DNA of 64,000 bases from Aurantiacibacter rhizosphaerae (GTDB lineage: Bacteria; Pseudomonadota; Alphaproteobacteria; Sphingomonadales; Sphingomonadaceae): assembly GCF_009807005.1 (NCBI RefSeq), contig NZ_WUBR01000001.1, positions 1,426,001 through 1,490,000 of the forward strand, written 5' to 3'. This document shows positions 1 to 7,981 of the stretch, in pieces (position 1 is the stretch's first letter; each line of letters begins with the position of its first letter). The notes under the pieces were generated by a model. That model did no database searches. It was not told where the DNA came from and was given only the letters and a program-made list of their open reading frames with translations. The translations under genes and the position numbers were made by a program.

Positions 1-757
1 GATCGTTCAGCCCAAGCCGCGCGGCCTGCGCTTCCAGATCGGCGCGCTGCGGCCCTTCGCCGAAAATTTCAAGCCGCCAGCCTGCCGCCGCCGGCCCGAT
101 TCTGGCAAAGGCATCCAGCAGCACGTCGAAACCCTTTTGCTCGGTCAGCCGGCCAACCGCCACGATGCGCGGTGGATCGGCGGGTTGGCGCGTTTGCTGC
201 CAGCCGCTGATCGGGTTGGGGATCACGCGCAGGCGATCGTGAACCTCTGGAGAGAAGCAGCGCTTAACCGCCTCTGTCTGGCAGATGATGAGTGTTGCGC
301 GGCGATAGGCATGGGCCAGCATCATGTTCCACGCGGGGTGTTTCGCCTGCTTTTCCGGGTTGTTGCGTTCACAGCAGACGACCGGGATCGAAAGGCCCCT
401 GGTGGCGATCAGCGCCAGCAGATTGTTCTTGGTGAGGAAGGATACCACCACATCGGGGCGCGACGATTTCAGCAAAGCCCTGAGGTTGCGCAGATTACCC
501 AGCTTGGACAATTTGCGCGAAAGCTTGCCGCCCGATCTGCTGCCCAGCTGGTGCCGCACGATCTCGGGGCCGAAGTGATGAAATTCAGGGTCGCCCGGCG
601 CATCGAAGCTGGCGATTTCAACCGCCACGCCGCGCGCGTGCCAATGGTCCGCGATCAGGGAGATCACCCGCTCCGCGCCGCCTGCACCAAGCCCGGAGAT
701 GACGAACATCACCTTGGGCCTTCCGCTGGGCGCTTGCTGGTTGCTGATCTTGGTCAC
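1..757 (-). CDS. GT4-family glycosyltransferase (3' end beyond window)
   Basis: A reading frame runs leftward off the window edge, giving about 252 residues of an expected 350 or more. It begins with the nucleotide-sugar transferase signature GLGAGGAERV near residue 22. The C-terminal GT-B half starts with a proline/asparagine turn and PRIVAVGRLTEQKGFDVLL, which is typical of GT4 enzymes that transfer sugars from UDP- or GDP-sugars onto lipid-linked or polysaccharide acceptors at the cytoplasmic face. I chose the GTG at 757 because AAAGGGG lies 9-10 bases upstream; another GTG at 832 and the ATG at 709 are possible. The neighbouring UDP-glucose dehydrogenase suggests exopolysaccharide or capsule synthesis. 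The sugar and the acceptor cannot be told. Confidence 0.8.
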   Translation of the reverse strand, partial: MTKISNQQAPSGRPKVMFVISGLGAGGAERVISLIADHWHARGVAVEIASFDAPGDPEFHHFGPEIVRHQLGSRSGGKLSRKLSKLGNLRNLRALLKSSRPDVVVSFLTKNNLLALIATRGLSIPVVCCERNNPEKQAKHPAWNMMLAHAYRRATLIICQTEAVKRCFSPEVHDRLRVIPNPISGWQQTRQPADPPRIVAVGRLTEQKGFDVLLDAFARIGPAAAGWRLEIFGEGPQRADLEAQAARLGLND

Positions 758-869
758 GGCGCGCTGCACCCCTTTCGGATAATGGATCGGCCAGTTCGTA
801 ATCGAGAGAGCTTTTCTGCGATGCCGAGGCACCGCTGGCAGGTGTCAGCTTGCCTTTAACCACACAAGA

Positions 870-2171
870 TTAACGGCCAACTGCCACATATTTGATGCCG
901 AGCATTTCTATTTCCTCGCGGTCATAGATGTTCCGCAGGTCCACCACGATCATACCCTTCAGCTTGGACTGCACCTTGGCAAGATCCAGCGCACGGAATT
1001 CGTCCCACTCGGTGACGATGGCCAGCGCCTCTGCCTCTTCCATGGCGGCGTAGGGGTCATCGAAATAGACGACATCTTCCAGCACTTCACGCGCGTTTTC
1101 CGCGCCCGCCGGATCATAGGCGTGCACCACCGCGCCTGCATCCTGCAAGGTCTGCACGATGCCGATGGCAGGGCTGTCGCGCATGTCATCGGTGTTGGGC
1201 TTGAAGGTCAGGCCCAGCACAGTCACGATCTTGCCGCGCACATCGTGGCCGATGGCCTGGATCACCTTGCGGCCCATGGCGCGTTTGCGCTTTTCATTGC
1301 TGCGCACCACGGCATCCACGATATCCTGCGGAGCCTCAAAATCCTGCGCGGTTTTCAGCAGGGCCAGCGTATCCTTGGGGAAGCAGCTGCCGCCATAGCC
1401 GGGGCCTGCGTGCAGGAACTTGTTGCCGATGCGGTTATCCATCCCGATCCCGCGCGCCACGTGCTGCACATTGGCACCTGTCTTCTCGCACAGATCGGCG
1501 ATTTCATTGATGAAGGTGATCTTGGTGGCCAGGAATGCATTGCCGGCATATTTGGTCAGCTCGGCAGAGCGGCGATCCATTTCCAGAATGGGGGACTTGT
1601 TCAGGCTGAGCGGGCGATACGCCTCTCGCATTACGGCCAGCGCACGCTCATCCTCGCTGCCCACGACGATGCGATCGGGCCGCTTGAAATCCTCGATAGC
1701 GGCGCCCTCGCGCAGGAATTCCGGATTGGAAACCACGGCAAAATCGCCATCGGGCCGGGTGCTTTGAATGATGCGCTCCACCTCGTCTCCCGTGCCCACG
1801 GGAACGGTGGACTTGGTAACCACGACGGTGAACCCGTCTATGGAGCGGGCAATATCCTCTGCCGCAGCGGCGACGAAGCTCAAATCCGCATGGCCATCGC
1901 CCCGGCGAGAGGGGGTGCCAACCGCGATGAAGACGATGTCGGCTCGCGCCACAGCCGGGCCAAGATCCGTGGTGAAGGACAGGCGGCCCGCCTTGGCATT
2001 GCGGGCGATCAGGTCGGCAAGGCCGGGCTCGTAAATCGGCACCTGGCCGTTTTGCAGAGCGCTGATTTTCGCTTCGTCCAGATCCACGCACACGGTGTCG
2101 TGGCCGAAATCGGCAAAGCATGCTCCTGACACCAGGCCGACATAGCCTGAACCGATCATCGTGATTTTCAT
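870..2171 (-). CDS. ugd: UDP-glucose 6-dehydrogenase
   Basis: Predicted 433-residue cytosolic enzyme that oxidises UDP-glucose to UDP-glucuronate with two NAD+, supplying acidic sugars for polysaccharides. The N-terminal Rossmann fold has GSGYVG at residues 7-12. The central domain has LTKYAGNA, with the family's Lys207 and Asn211. The catalytic cysteine is Cys263 in GYGGSCFPKD, and the C-terminal NAD-like domain follows. The frame is open upstream to 2270, but the ATG at 2171 matches the universal start MKITMIGSGYVG and is preceded by GGAA at about 6 bases. It is transcribed toward the glycosyltransferase, about 110 bases away, consistent with one surface-sugar transcription unit. The length is normal for the family and all key residues are present. 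Confidence 0.95.
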   Translation of the reverse strand: MKITMIGSGYVGLVSGACFADFGHDTVCVDLDEAKISALQNGQVPIYEPGLADLIARNAKAGRLSFTTDLGPAVARADIVFIAVGTPSRRGDGHADLSFVAAAAEDIARSIDGFTVVVTKSTVPVGTGDEVERIIQSTRPDGDFAVVSNPEFLREGAAIEDFKRPDRIVVGSEDERALAVMREAYRPLSLNKSPILEMDRRSAELTKYAGNAFLATKITFINEIADLCEKTGANVQHVARGIGMDNRIGNKFLHAGPGYGGSCFPKDTLALLKTAQDFEAPQDIVDAVVRSNEKRKRAMGRKVIQAIGHDVRGKIVTVLGLTFKPNTDDMRDSPAIGIVQTLQDAGAVVHAYDPAGAENAREVLEDVVYFDDPYAAMEEAEALAIVTEWDEFRALDLAKVQSKLKGMIVVDLRNIYDREEIEMLGIKYVAVGR

Positions 2172-2405
2172 GACAATTCCAATTCGCTGGATGCAGCGTG
2201 ATGGCCGCAGGTGGCAATCTTGGCGCAGATCGCCTGCCGGTATCAATTGCCCATTCGGATGATTTTTCAATCCGATGGATAGGCTGGCACCGGCAACCTT
2301 GCCGTGTCAGGGGCGCGTTTGCCCCATGACATGCAAGGCTGGTGCGGCTTTTAGGTTAGATCGCCCATGCGATCTGCGGCCTCGTTTCAAGCCGCCGATT
2401 TACGC

Positions 2406-3194
2406 TCAGACTTCCGTTGCGTATTCCTTGGTGCGCTTGTCAGCCAGCATGAAGCTGCCGGGTTCATCGCTCTCGCAAGTTACGGCGACATCGTCCGTCA
2501 TTGTGGAGGAAGTGCGCACTGCGCTTTCGGGCAGGGCAGCCTGCACGCCGTAGTTCACGCCGCAAATGGCGGCCTGCGTGCGGTTCTGGACATTCAGCTT
2601 ACGCAGGATGGCCTTTACATGCACCTTTACCGTGGCCTCACCAATGTCGAGGCGGCGCGCGATAACCTTGTTGGGATAGCCCATGACAAGGCAGCGCAGC
2701 GTTGCGATTTCACGTTCGGAAAGGATGTCGGAAAGCTCACCCTCGGCCTTCACCTGGTCTGCCGTTGCATGCGCAAACTGCGGCAGTTGCTTCACCAGTT
2801 CACCCGGCACAACCTTTTCGCCGCATGCGGCCAGCTGCAAGGAATTCACCAGCGATTCGCAGGAGATGTTCTTGAGGATATAGCCGTCAGCGCCAGCCTC
2901 GAATGCATCGATCAGGCAATCCATCTCCAGCTCTTCACGCAGGATGACGATGCGCGTATCGGCAAAAGCCTCTCGCAGGGCAGCAACTTCTTTGCTGACG
3001 TTAAGAGATGCATCGGAATCAATCACGATCATCCCCACGTCCGATGCGCCTTCCACCTTGGCGTTGATCATCGCGGTGCAGGTCTTGTGCTGACCGACGA
3101 TGGCGAAATCCTCGTCGATCAAAATCGACTTCAGCCCCTCACTCACGATAGAATTAGAGCAGATTAACGAAACACTTGTAGATACCTTGCGCAT
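2406..3194 (-). CDS. LuxR-type regulator with receiver-like N-terminal domain
   Basis: Predicted protein of 262 residues from the ATG at 3194; the frame also has an upstream ATG at 3236 that would add 14 residues. The first 130 residues have the alternating hydrophobic pattern of a response-regulator receiver. The usual Asp pair after the first strand is missing (VSLICSNSIVSEG), so phosphorylation by the normal chemistry is doubtful. The LuxR/NarL helix-turn-helix follows near residues 160-225, with LSEREIATLRCL and GEATVKVHVKAILRKL. It is transcribed alone, toward ugd. The leader at 3195-3290 contains two perfect inverted repeats, reported separately, that could serve autoregulation. The target genes are unknown; control of the adjacent polysaccharide genes is only a guess. 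Confidence 0.8.
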   Translation of the reverse strand: MRKVSTSVSLICSNSIVSEGLKSILIDEDFAIVGQHKTCTAMINAKVEGASDVGMIVIDSDASLNVSKEVAALREAFADTRIVILREELEMDCLIDAFEAGADGYILKNISCESLVNSLQLAACGEKVVPGELVKQLPQFAHATADQVKAEGELSDILSEREIATLRCLVMGYPNKVIARRLDIGEATVKVHVKAILRKLNVQNRTQAAICGVNYGVQAALPESAVRTSSTMTDDVAVTCESDEPGSFMLADKRTKEYATEV

Positions 3195-3223
3195 GATACG
3201 CACCCCCGGTTGCTTAAATTGTA

Positions 3224-3254
3224 CTTTGCCAAACACCGTAATTACTTGGCAAAG
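3224..3254. promoter_or_regulatory. 9-bp inverted repeat in the LuxR-gene leader
   Basis: Perfect arms CTTTGCCAA (3224-3232) and TTGGCAAAG (3246-3254) are separated by 13 bases. The repeat starts 30 bases upstream of the regulator's ATG. It could be an operator for a dimeric regulator or a hairpin in the 5' untranslated RNA. Confidence 0.5.
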
Positions 3255-3267
3255 GCACGATATACTT

Positions 3268-3287
3268 AATTAGGTTGCCCCCTAATT
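3268..3287. promoter_or_regulatory. 7-bp inverted repeat, AT-rich, upstream of the LuxR gene
   Basis: Perfect arms AATTAGG (3268-3274) and CCTAATT (3281-3287) flank TTGCCC, giving a 20-bp dyad of the size bound by LuxR/NarL dimers. It lies 74 bases upstream of the ATG at 3194, inside an AT-rich stretch that is unusual for this genome. Confidence 0.45.
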
Positions 3288-3630
3288 CACGAACCCTGCA
3301 TCGTCGTGGCGCCTTGGCGTTGCTGCCAAAAGGCCGTTCGGATGCTCTGATTCGTTAAAAGTTAATTAACCCGAAATTGCCGCGGAAGCCAGTGGCTATG
3401 CTGCACTGCAACGCGCATGTGCCATATTGGGACTTGTTTGGACCCCGTATTCATACGTGCATACGGGCATCACAAATTGGCCTCCGAAAACATGCCCTTA
3501 TTTGGCAGGCACCTGCTGAATGGAGAGTGTATGGGCGGCCCGCGATCCCCATTAGGGTAAGGCGCAAAGCCGCGTGAGGCGGGCAATTGCCCAAGTGGGG
3601 GCGCGGCAAGAGAAGACGGATCTGACGGGC
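3288..3630. other. Gene-free intergenic stretch
   Basis: I see no convincing gene between the regulator leader and the terminator of the Mo-hydroxylase operon. Short open frames at 3377-3577 (+) and 3451-3669 (-) lack a ribosome binding site and recognisable composition. The stretch is less G+C-rich than its surroundings around 3350-3500 and holds the 10-bp palindrome GTTAATTAAC at 3361-3370. It may hold upstream regulatory DNA or an undetected small RNA. Confidence 0.4.
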
Positions 3631-3664
3631 AAAAGCCCTGCGCCAGAGTACTGGCGCAGGGCTT
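3631..3664 (-). terminator. Rho-independent terminator of the Mo-hydroxylase operon
   Basis: A perfect 14-bp stem (3633-3646 paired with 3651-3664) has a 4-base loop. On the minus strand it is followed by TTTT. It lies about 40 bases past the stop codon of the molybdopterin subunit at 3707. Confidence 0.85.
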
Positions 3665-3706
3665 GCCACGCTATATTTACAGTAATGTGTCGCTTTTCTT
3701 AAAAGG

Positions 3707-5899
3707 TCAGTCGTACGGCATTGCCGCCAGCACCCGGTCGGGCGTCATCGGGAAGTCCATCACCCTTGCCCCGCAGGCGTTGTAGATCGCGTTGGCAATG
3801 GCCGCCGCGCCGCCGCACATGCCCAATTCGCCAATACCCTTGGCCTGGATGGGGCTGGCCGCCGGATCGCGTTCTTCCACCATGATCACATCCAGATCGG
3901 GCACGTCGCGGTGTACGGGCACGTGATATTCGGCAAGGTCGCAATTCACCAGATGGCCGTCCACCGGATCGAAATGCAGCGCCTCCGTCAGCGCGACGCC
4001 GATGCTCCATGTCATGCCGCCGATGCATTGGGAGCGGGCGGTCTTCTCGTTCAGCACCCGGCCAAAGCCGAATGCGCCCGTCATGCGTTCAACCCGCGTC
4101 TCGCCGGTAAAGCGGTTGACGCGCACCTGCGCGAAATAGGCGCCGAAGCCGGCGGCAACGAAATCCTCGTCAATATCGCCGGGCTCGTAATGGCCTTCCT
4201 CGGCCAGATCCTTGCCATCCAGCAGATCGACCAGCGATGTGCCGCCGGAGATTGCGCCGTCCTTCAAGGAAAGCTCGTCTTCTGAAACACCAGCACGTTC
4301 GGCCAGTTTCTTGCGCAAGGCCTGACATGCCACGAACACCGCAGAGCCGACCGAGGCCGCGCCCCAGCTGCCGCCGGAACCGGAGCCGCGCGGGAATTGC
4401 GTGTCGCCCAGTTCCACCAGCACCTTGTCGCGCGGCAAGCCGAGCATTTCGCCCGCTACCTGGCCAAGGATGGTGTAGGTGCCGGTGCCGATATCGGTCA
4501 TATCGGTTTCCACCATCGCCGTGCCATCCGCCTTCAGCGTGACGCGGGCCTTGGCTTCTGAAACATTGTGCACACGCGCGGCGCTGGCCATGCCGGTGCC
4601 GATCCACCATTCGCCATCCTTCGTGTGGCGTGGTTTTCGCTTGCCACTGTCCCAGTTGAAAGCTTCCGCGCCCTGTTTCAGGCATTCGGCCAGCTTGTGG
4701 GAGGAGAAGGGCGTACCCTCCACCGGATGGTTTTCAGGGATGTTGCGCAGGCGCAGCTCCACCGGATCGACGCCAGCTTCCTCTGCCAGCATGTCCATCG
4801 CCACTTCCAGCGCGGGCATGCCCACAGCTTCACCCGGCGCGCGGACGGAGCCTGCGGTCATCCGGTGCACGCGGGCCACGTCCATTTCCAGCAGGCGGTT
4901 TTCACCGGCGTACAGGAATTGAGAGCTTTGCAGCACGGGTTCGGCAAATTCCTCTCCCGGCAAATTCGATACCAGCGCATAATGGCCAAAGCCCGTCAGC
5001 GCGCCATCATCGCCGGAGGCAAGCCGCAGCCGCTGCGTGGTTTCGGATCGGCGCATGATGCATTGGAACACCTGCTGGCGGCTCATCACCACGCGCACGG
5101 GGCGTTCCAGCTGCATGGCTGCGATTGCCGCTGCCACGGTTTCTTCCGAGATGCCCAGCTTCGATCCGAAGCCGCCGCCCACATAGCGGGAGATAAGGCG
5201 GACATCGTCCTCCTCCAGGTCAACTGCATCGGCCAGTTCGGCGATATTGTAATTTAGCATTTGCAGCGAGGCATAGACGGTCAGCTTGCTGCCATCCCAC
5301 TCCGCAATCGCGGCATGGGGCTCCATCGCGGCGCTGGCGTGGCCGCTGGTGGTGAGCCGGGCATCCACGTTGCTGGATGCCTCGTTCATGGCTCTGGTCA
5401 AGTCGCCCTGGCTGGTGCTTTCCTTGTTTTCAGGATCAACCGCGTTCGGATCGAAGGCAACGTCATCAAGATCATCGGCATCGAAGCTGATGACAAGGTG
5501 CTTTGCCGCATCGCGGGCCTGCTCGAACGTCTCGGCCACCACCAGCGCGATGGGCTGGCCCCAGTAACACACGGTGCGCGGCTGCTGCACGGGCGCTTCG
5601 CCAGCGGTGCCCTGCGCGGCGCGCGCCGTCATCCGCTCATCTTCCACCACGGCCACAACGCCATCCATGGCGAGGCAGGCCTGGGTGTCGATATCGGTCA
5701 CGGTGCCACGCGCGAAGGGCGCGGTTACCAGAACGCCTTCGAGGCAATTATCGACCGGATATTCCGCCGCATAGGGCGCGGTGCCGGTGACTTTTGCCAA
5801 GCCTTCGGAGCGGGCGATGGGCTTTCCCAGCAGATCCTGCGACATCTGGTCCAGCTTGCAATCCGTGGCGGGCTGATCCTGTTTCATATGATTGCTCAC
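3707..5899 (-). CDS. Xanthine dehydrogenase family molybdopterin-binding subunit
   Basis: Large catalytic subunit (730 residues) of a three-subunit molybdenum hydroxylase of the PaoABC/YagTSR type. Such enzymes hydroxylate aldehydes or N-heterocycles with water and pass electrons to the FAD and Fe-S subunits. An alpha/beta hammerhead domain occupies about residues 30-145. The Mo-cofactor domains follow, with YVGGGFGSK, the glycine-rich GSGGSWGAASVG, and KGIGELG near the C terminus, which holds the family's catalytic glutamate. No signal peptide is seen, so it is probably cytosolic. The GTG start at 5899 overlaps the preceding stop as GTGA, with GGGAG 7 bases upstream; the ATG at 5887 is an alternative. 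It is the last gene of the operon before the terminator. The substrate is unknown. Confidence 0.9.
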   Translation of the reverse strand: MSNHMKQDQPATDCKLDQMSQDLLGKPIARSEGLAKVTGTAPYAAEYPVDNCLEGVLVTAPFARGTVTDIDTQACLAMDGVVAVVEDERMTARAAQGTAGEAPVQQPRTVCYWGQPIALVVAETFEQARDAAKHLVISFDADDLDDVAFDPNAVDPENKESTSQGDLTRAMNEASSNVDARLTTSGHASAAMEPHAAIAEWDGSKLTVYASLQMLNYNIAELADAVDLEEDDVRLISRYVGGGFGSKLGISEETVAAAIAAMQLERPVRVVMSRQQVFQCIMRRSETTQRLRLASGDDGALTGFGHYALVSNLPGEEFAEPVLQSSQFLYAGENRLLEMDVARVHRMTAGSVRAPGEAVGMPALEVAMDMLAEEAGVDPVELRLRNIPENHPVEGTPFSSHKLAECLKQGAEAFNWDSGKRKPRHTKDGEWWIGTGMASAARVHNVSEAKARVTLKADGTAMVETDMTDIGTGTYTILGQVAGEMLGLPRDKVLVELGDTQFPRGSGSGGSWGAASVGSAVFVACQALRKKLAERAGVSEDELSLKDGAISGGTSLVDLLDGKDLAEEGHYEPGDIDEDFVAAGFGAYFAQVRVNRFTGETRVERMTGAFGFGRVLNEKTARSQCIGGMTWSIGVALTEALHFDPVDGHLVNCDLAEYHVPVHRDVPDLDVIMVEERDPAASPIQAKGIGELGMCGGAAAIANAIYNACGARVMDFPMTPDRVLAAMPYD

Positions 5900-6882
5900 A
5901 GTTCTACTCCCGTCGCATCCGCAAGGGTTGCCGCAAGCGCGCGACGCGTCAGCGGTATCTTGAAATCATTCTCGCCATAGCCCTGCGCATCTTCGAGCAG
6001 CAGGTCTGCCGCCTTGTCGAACACGGCAGCAGAGGGGGTTTCGCCCACCAGCAATTCGGACAGGCGCGGATCGTGCCACGGCTTGTGCGCGATGCCGCCA
6101 AAGGCGAGATTGGCGCGCGATATGCGGCCATCTGTCATGGCGACCACGGCAGCGACGGAAACCAGCGCAAAGGCATAGGAGGAACGCTCCCGCACCTTGC
6201 GATAGATCTGTTTGCCTTCGACAGGCGCGGGCAGGGTTACGCCGGTGATGATTTCGCCGGCCTCCAGCACATTGTCCTTTTCGGGCGTATCGCCGGGCAG
6301 GCGGTGGAAATCGCGAACCGGCACGGTGCGTTCCTTCTCCCCCTCGCGGGTGATGAGCACCTGCGCATCCAGCGCGGCCATCGCGACGGCCATATCGCCG
6401 GGATAGGTGGCGATGCAGTGATTGCTGGTGCCGAGAATGGCGTGAAGGCGCGCAATGCCCTTTATCGCGCCGCAGCCGGAACCGGGATCGCGCTTGTTAC
6501 AGGGCTGATCGATATTGGTGAAATAATAGCAGCGCGTGCGCTGGCACAGATTGCCGCCGGTGGTGGCCTTGTTGCGCAATTGCTGCGTCGCCCCTGCAAG
6601 GATCGCGCGGGCCAGAAGCGGATAATCGCTGCGCACCCGATCATGCGCGGCAGTGGCAGTGTTGGTGGCCAGCGCGCCGATGCGAAGGCCGCCATCGTCG
6701 GTATCGGCGATTTCGCCCATGGTAAGACGGTTGATGTCGATCAGTTCCTGCGGCGTTTCCACCTGCAGTTTCATCAGATCAATCAGATTGGTGCCGCCCG
6801 CAATGGCCATGGTGTCTTCAGGCGCGGTCAGCTGCGTGGCGTGGTCCAGGCTGTCGGGCCGGGCGTATTGGAACGGCCTCAT
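5896..6882 (-). CDS. Mo-hydroxylase FAD-binding subunit (PaoB/YagS-like)
   Basis: Middle subunit of 328 residues that carries FAD and relays electrons from the molybdenum subunit. The FAD-binding fold shows AGGTNLIDLMK near residue 30 and the family motif TTGGNLCQRTRCYYF near residue 110. Two further cysteines follow, in DQPCNK and GSGCGA. The four-cysteine arrangement recalls the extra 4Fe-4S site known in PaoB but absent from ordinary xanthine dehydrogenase FAD subunits. The C-terminal CO-dehydrogenase-flavoprotein-like domain starts near residue 215. I chose the start at 6882, overlapping the preceding stop as ATGA; the open frame extends to 6948. It overlaps both neighbours by 4 bases, so the three subunits are translationally coupled. 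Confidence 0.9.
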   Translation of the reverse strand: MRPFQYARPDSLDHATQLTAPEDTMAIAGGTNLIDLMKLQVETPQELIDINRLTMGEIADTDDGGLRIGALATNTATAAHDRVRSDYPLLARAILAGATQQLRNKATTGGNLCQRTRCYYFTNIDQPCNKRDPGSGCGAIKGIARLHAILGTSNHCIATYPGDMAVAMAALDAQVLITREGEKERTVPVRDFHRLPGDTPEKDNVLEAGEIITGVTLPAPVEGKQIYRKVRERSSYAFALVSVAAVVAMTDGRISRANLAFGGIAHKPWHDPRLSELLVGETPSAAVFDKAADLLLEDAQGYGENDFKIPLTRRALAATLADATGVEL

Positions 6883-7403
6883 GCTGCGTCTCCCTCTGCC
6901 ACTTCGGAAATGGCGGCGATGATGTTTGCATAGGCGCCGCAGCGGCACAGGTTGCCGCTCATGCGTTCGCGGATTTCTTCGGGCGTTGGCTTGATCGGGC
7001 CGTCCAGGCTTTCACTCGCATCGCTGGGCATGTTGTTGGCAATTTCCTGCAACATGGCTGTGGCGGAGCAGATCTGCCCCGGCGTGCAATAGCCGCACTG
7101 AAATCCGTCATGCTCCAGAAAGGCCTTCTGCATGGGGGAGGGGGCATCGGGTGTGCCGAGCCCTTCAATCGTGGTCACGCTGTCGCCATCGTGCATCACG
7201 GCCAGCGAGAGACAGGAATTGATCCGCTGCCCGTTCACAATCACGGTGCAGGCGCCGCACTGGCCATGATCGCATCCCTTCTTCGTTCCGGTAAGCCCGC
7301 AGTCGCGCCGCAGGAAATCCAGCAGGCTGGTGCGGGGATCGTCGGGAAGGGGGTGGGCGGTGTTGTTGATGGTGATTGGCACGATAAACTCCAGTTTCAT
7401 CAT
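6879..7403 (-). CDS. Mo-hydroxylase 2Fe-2S subunit (PaoA/YagT-like)
   Basis: Small electron-transfer subunit of 174 residues carrying two 2Fe-2S clusters. The plant-ferredoxin-type N-terminal domain has the cysteines of GCDHGQCGACTV and NSC. The C-terminal helical domain has QCGYCTPGQ and NLCRCGAYANI. It is the first gene of a three-gene operon and overlaps the FAD subunit gene by 4 bases. Unlike Escherichia coli PaoA, it has no twin-arginine signal peptide, so the complex is probably cytosolic. Two adjacent ATG codons (7403 and 7400) could start translation. It is divergent from the DUF6152 gene at 7607, with about 200 bases for two promoters. Expected electron acceptors are a quinone, a cytochrome or oxygen; none can be picked from sequence. 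Confidence 0.92.
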   Translation of the reverse strand: MMKLEFIVPITINNTAHPLPDDPRTSLLDFLRRDCGLTGTKKGCDHGQCGACTVIVNGQRINSCLSLAVMHDGDSVTTIEGLGTPDAPSPMQKAFLEHDGFQCGYCTPGQICSATAMLQEIANNMPSDASESLDGPIKPTPEEIRERMSGNLCRCGAYANIIAAISEVAEGDAA

Positions 7404-7606
7404 GCAACGCGCGGGATTGGCGAAGTGTCCAAGCGAGGGTCCAAAAGCTGGAAATTAGTTTCAACGGATAACAATTGTTGCGCGCGCCCATTCGTTTCCA
7501 TCGCACAATCCCGCGTAGCTCTGCGCGAAATAGATGGGGTGACTCTCCCGCCGAAGCTGGCATTATCCCTCCCTATAAAAAGACAAATAGCTGGGAGTGT
7601 GAAATC

Positions 7607-7981
7607 ATGCGTATCGCATTGGCTGTTGCTGCAGCCCTGCTTGTTCCCATCGGCGCCGGCACCGTTGCCGCCCATCATTCCATGGCGATGTTCGACAACA
7701 CGCGGGAAGTGACGGTGCGCGGCACGGTGAAGCAGTTCCAGTGGTCCAACCCCCATGCCTATATCCAGATGGTGTCCACCGATGCGGGCGGCAGGAACGT
7801 GGAATGGAGCATGGAAATGGGCTCCCCCATGTATCTCTACGCGCGCGGCTGGCGGCCCCGCACCTTGCGTCCGGGAACGGAGGTGACGGTGCGCGCCCAT
7901 CCCCTGCGCAGCGGCAAGGCAGGCGGCGTGGTGCTGGATGTGGTGGATGCCGATGGCAGAGCGATTGGAAGCAACCAGTGA
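7607..7981 (+). CDS. DUF6152 family secreted protein
   Basis: Predicted 124-residue periplasmic protein. A signal peptide of about 22 residues (MRIALAVAAALLVPIGAG) ends just before the family hallmark AAHHSMAMFD. A compact beta-rich domain follows with the pattern GTVKQFQWSNPHAYIQ, which resembles the DUF6152 family found widely in sphingomonads beside quinoproteins. No biochemical role is known for the family; the conserved His-His-Ser after the cleavage site could bind metal, which is an inference. The start has GGGAG 11 bases upstream. Its stop overlaps the GTG start of the next gene (GTGA), and a third gene overlaps in turn, so three secreted proteins are translated together. A paralogue lies at 25449-25874. 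Confidence 0.85.
   Translation: MRIALAVAAALLVPIGAGTVAAHHSMAMFDNTREVTVRGTVKQFQWSNPHAYIQMVSTDAGGRNVEWSMEMGSPMYLYARGWRPRTLRPGTEVTVRAHPLRSGKAGGVVLDVVDADGRAIGSNQ

Noticed and set aside
137-859. Long open frame on the + strand covering the glycosyltransferase
   Set aside because: It mirrors the minus-strand coding sequence of a clear GT4 protein and has no recognisable domain or ribosome binding site.
618-863. 81-residue minus-strand frame at the start of the glycosyltransferase region
   Set aside because: It is out of frame with the GT4 reading frame, which carries the sugar-transferase motifs, and its composition is arginine-rich shadow type.
3377-3669. Two short open frames on opposite strands in the gene-free stretch
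   Set aside because: No ribosome binding site, no hydrophobic or domain pattern, and one of them reads through the 14-bp terminator hairpin.
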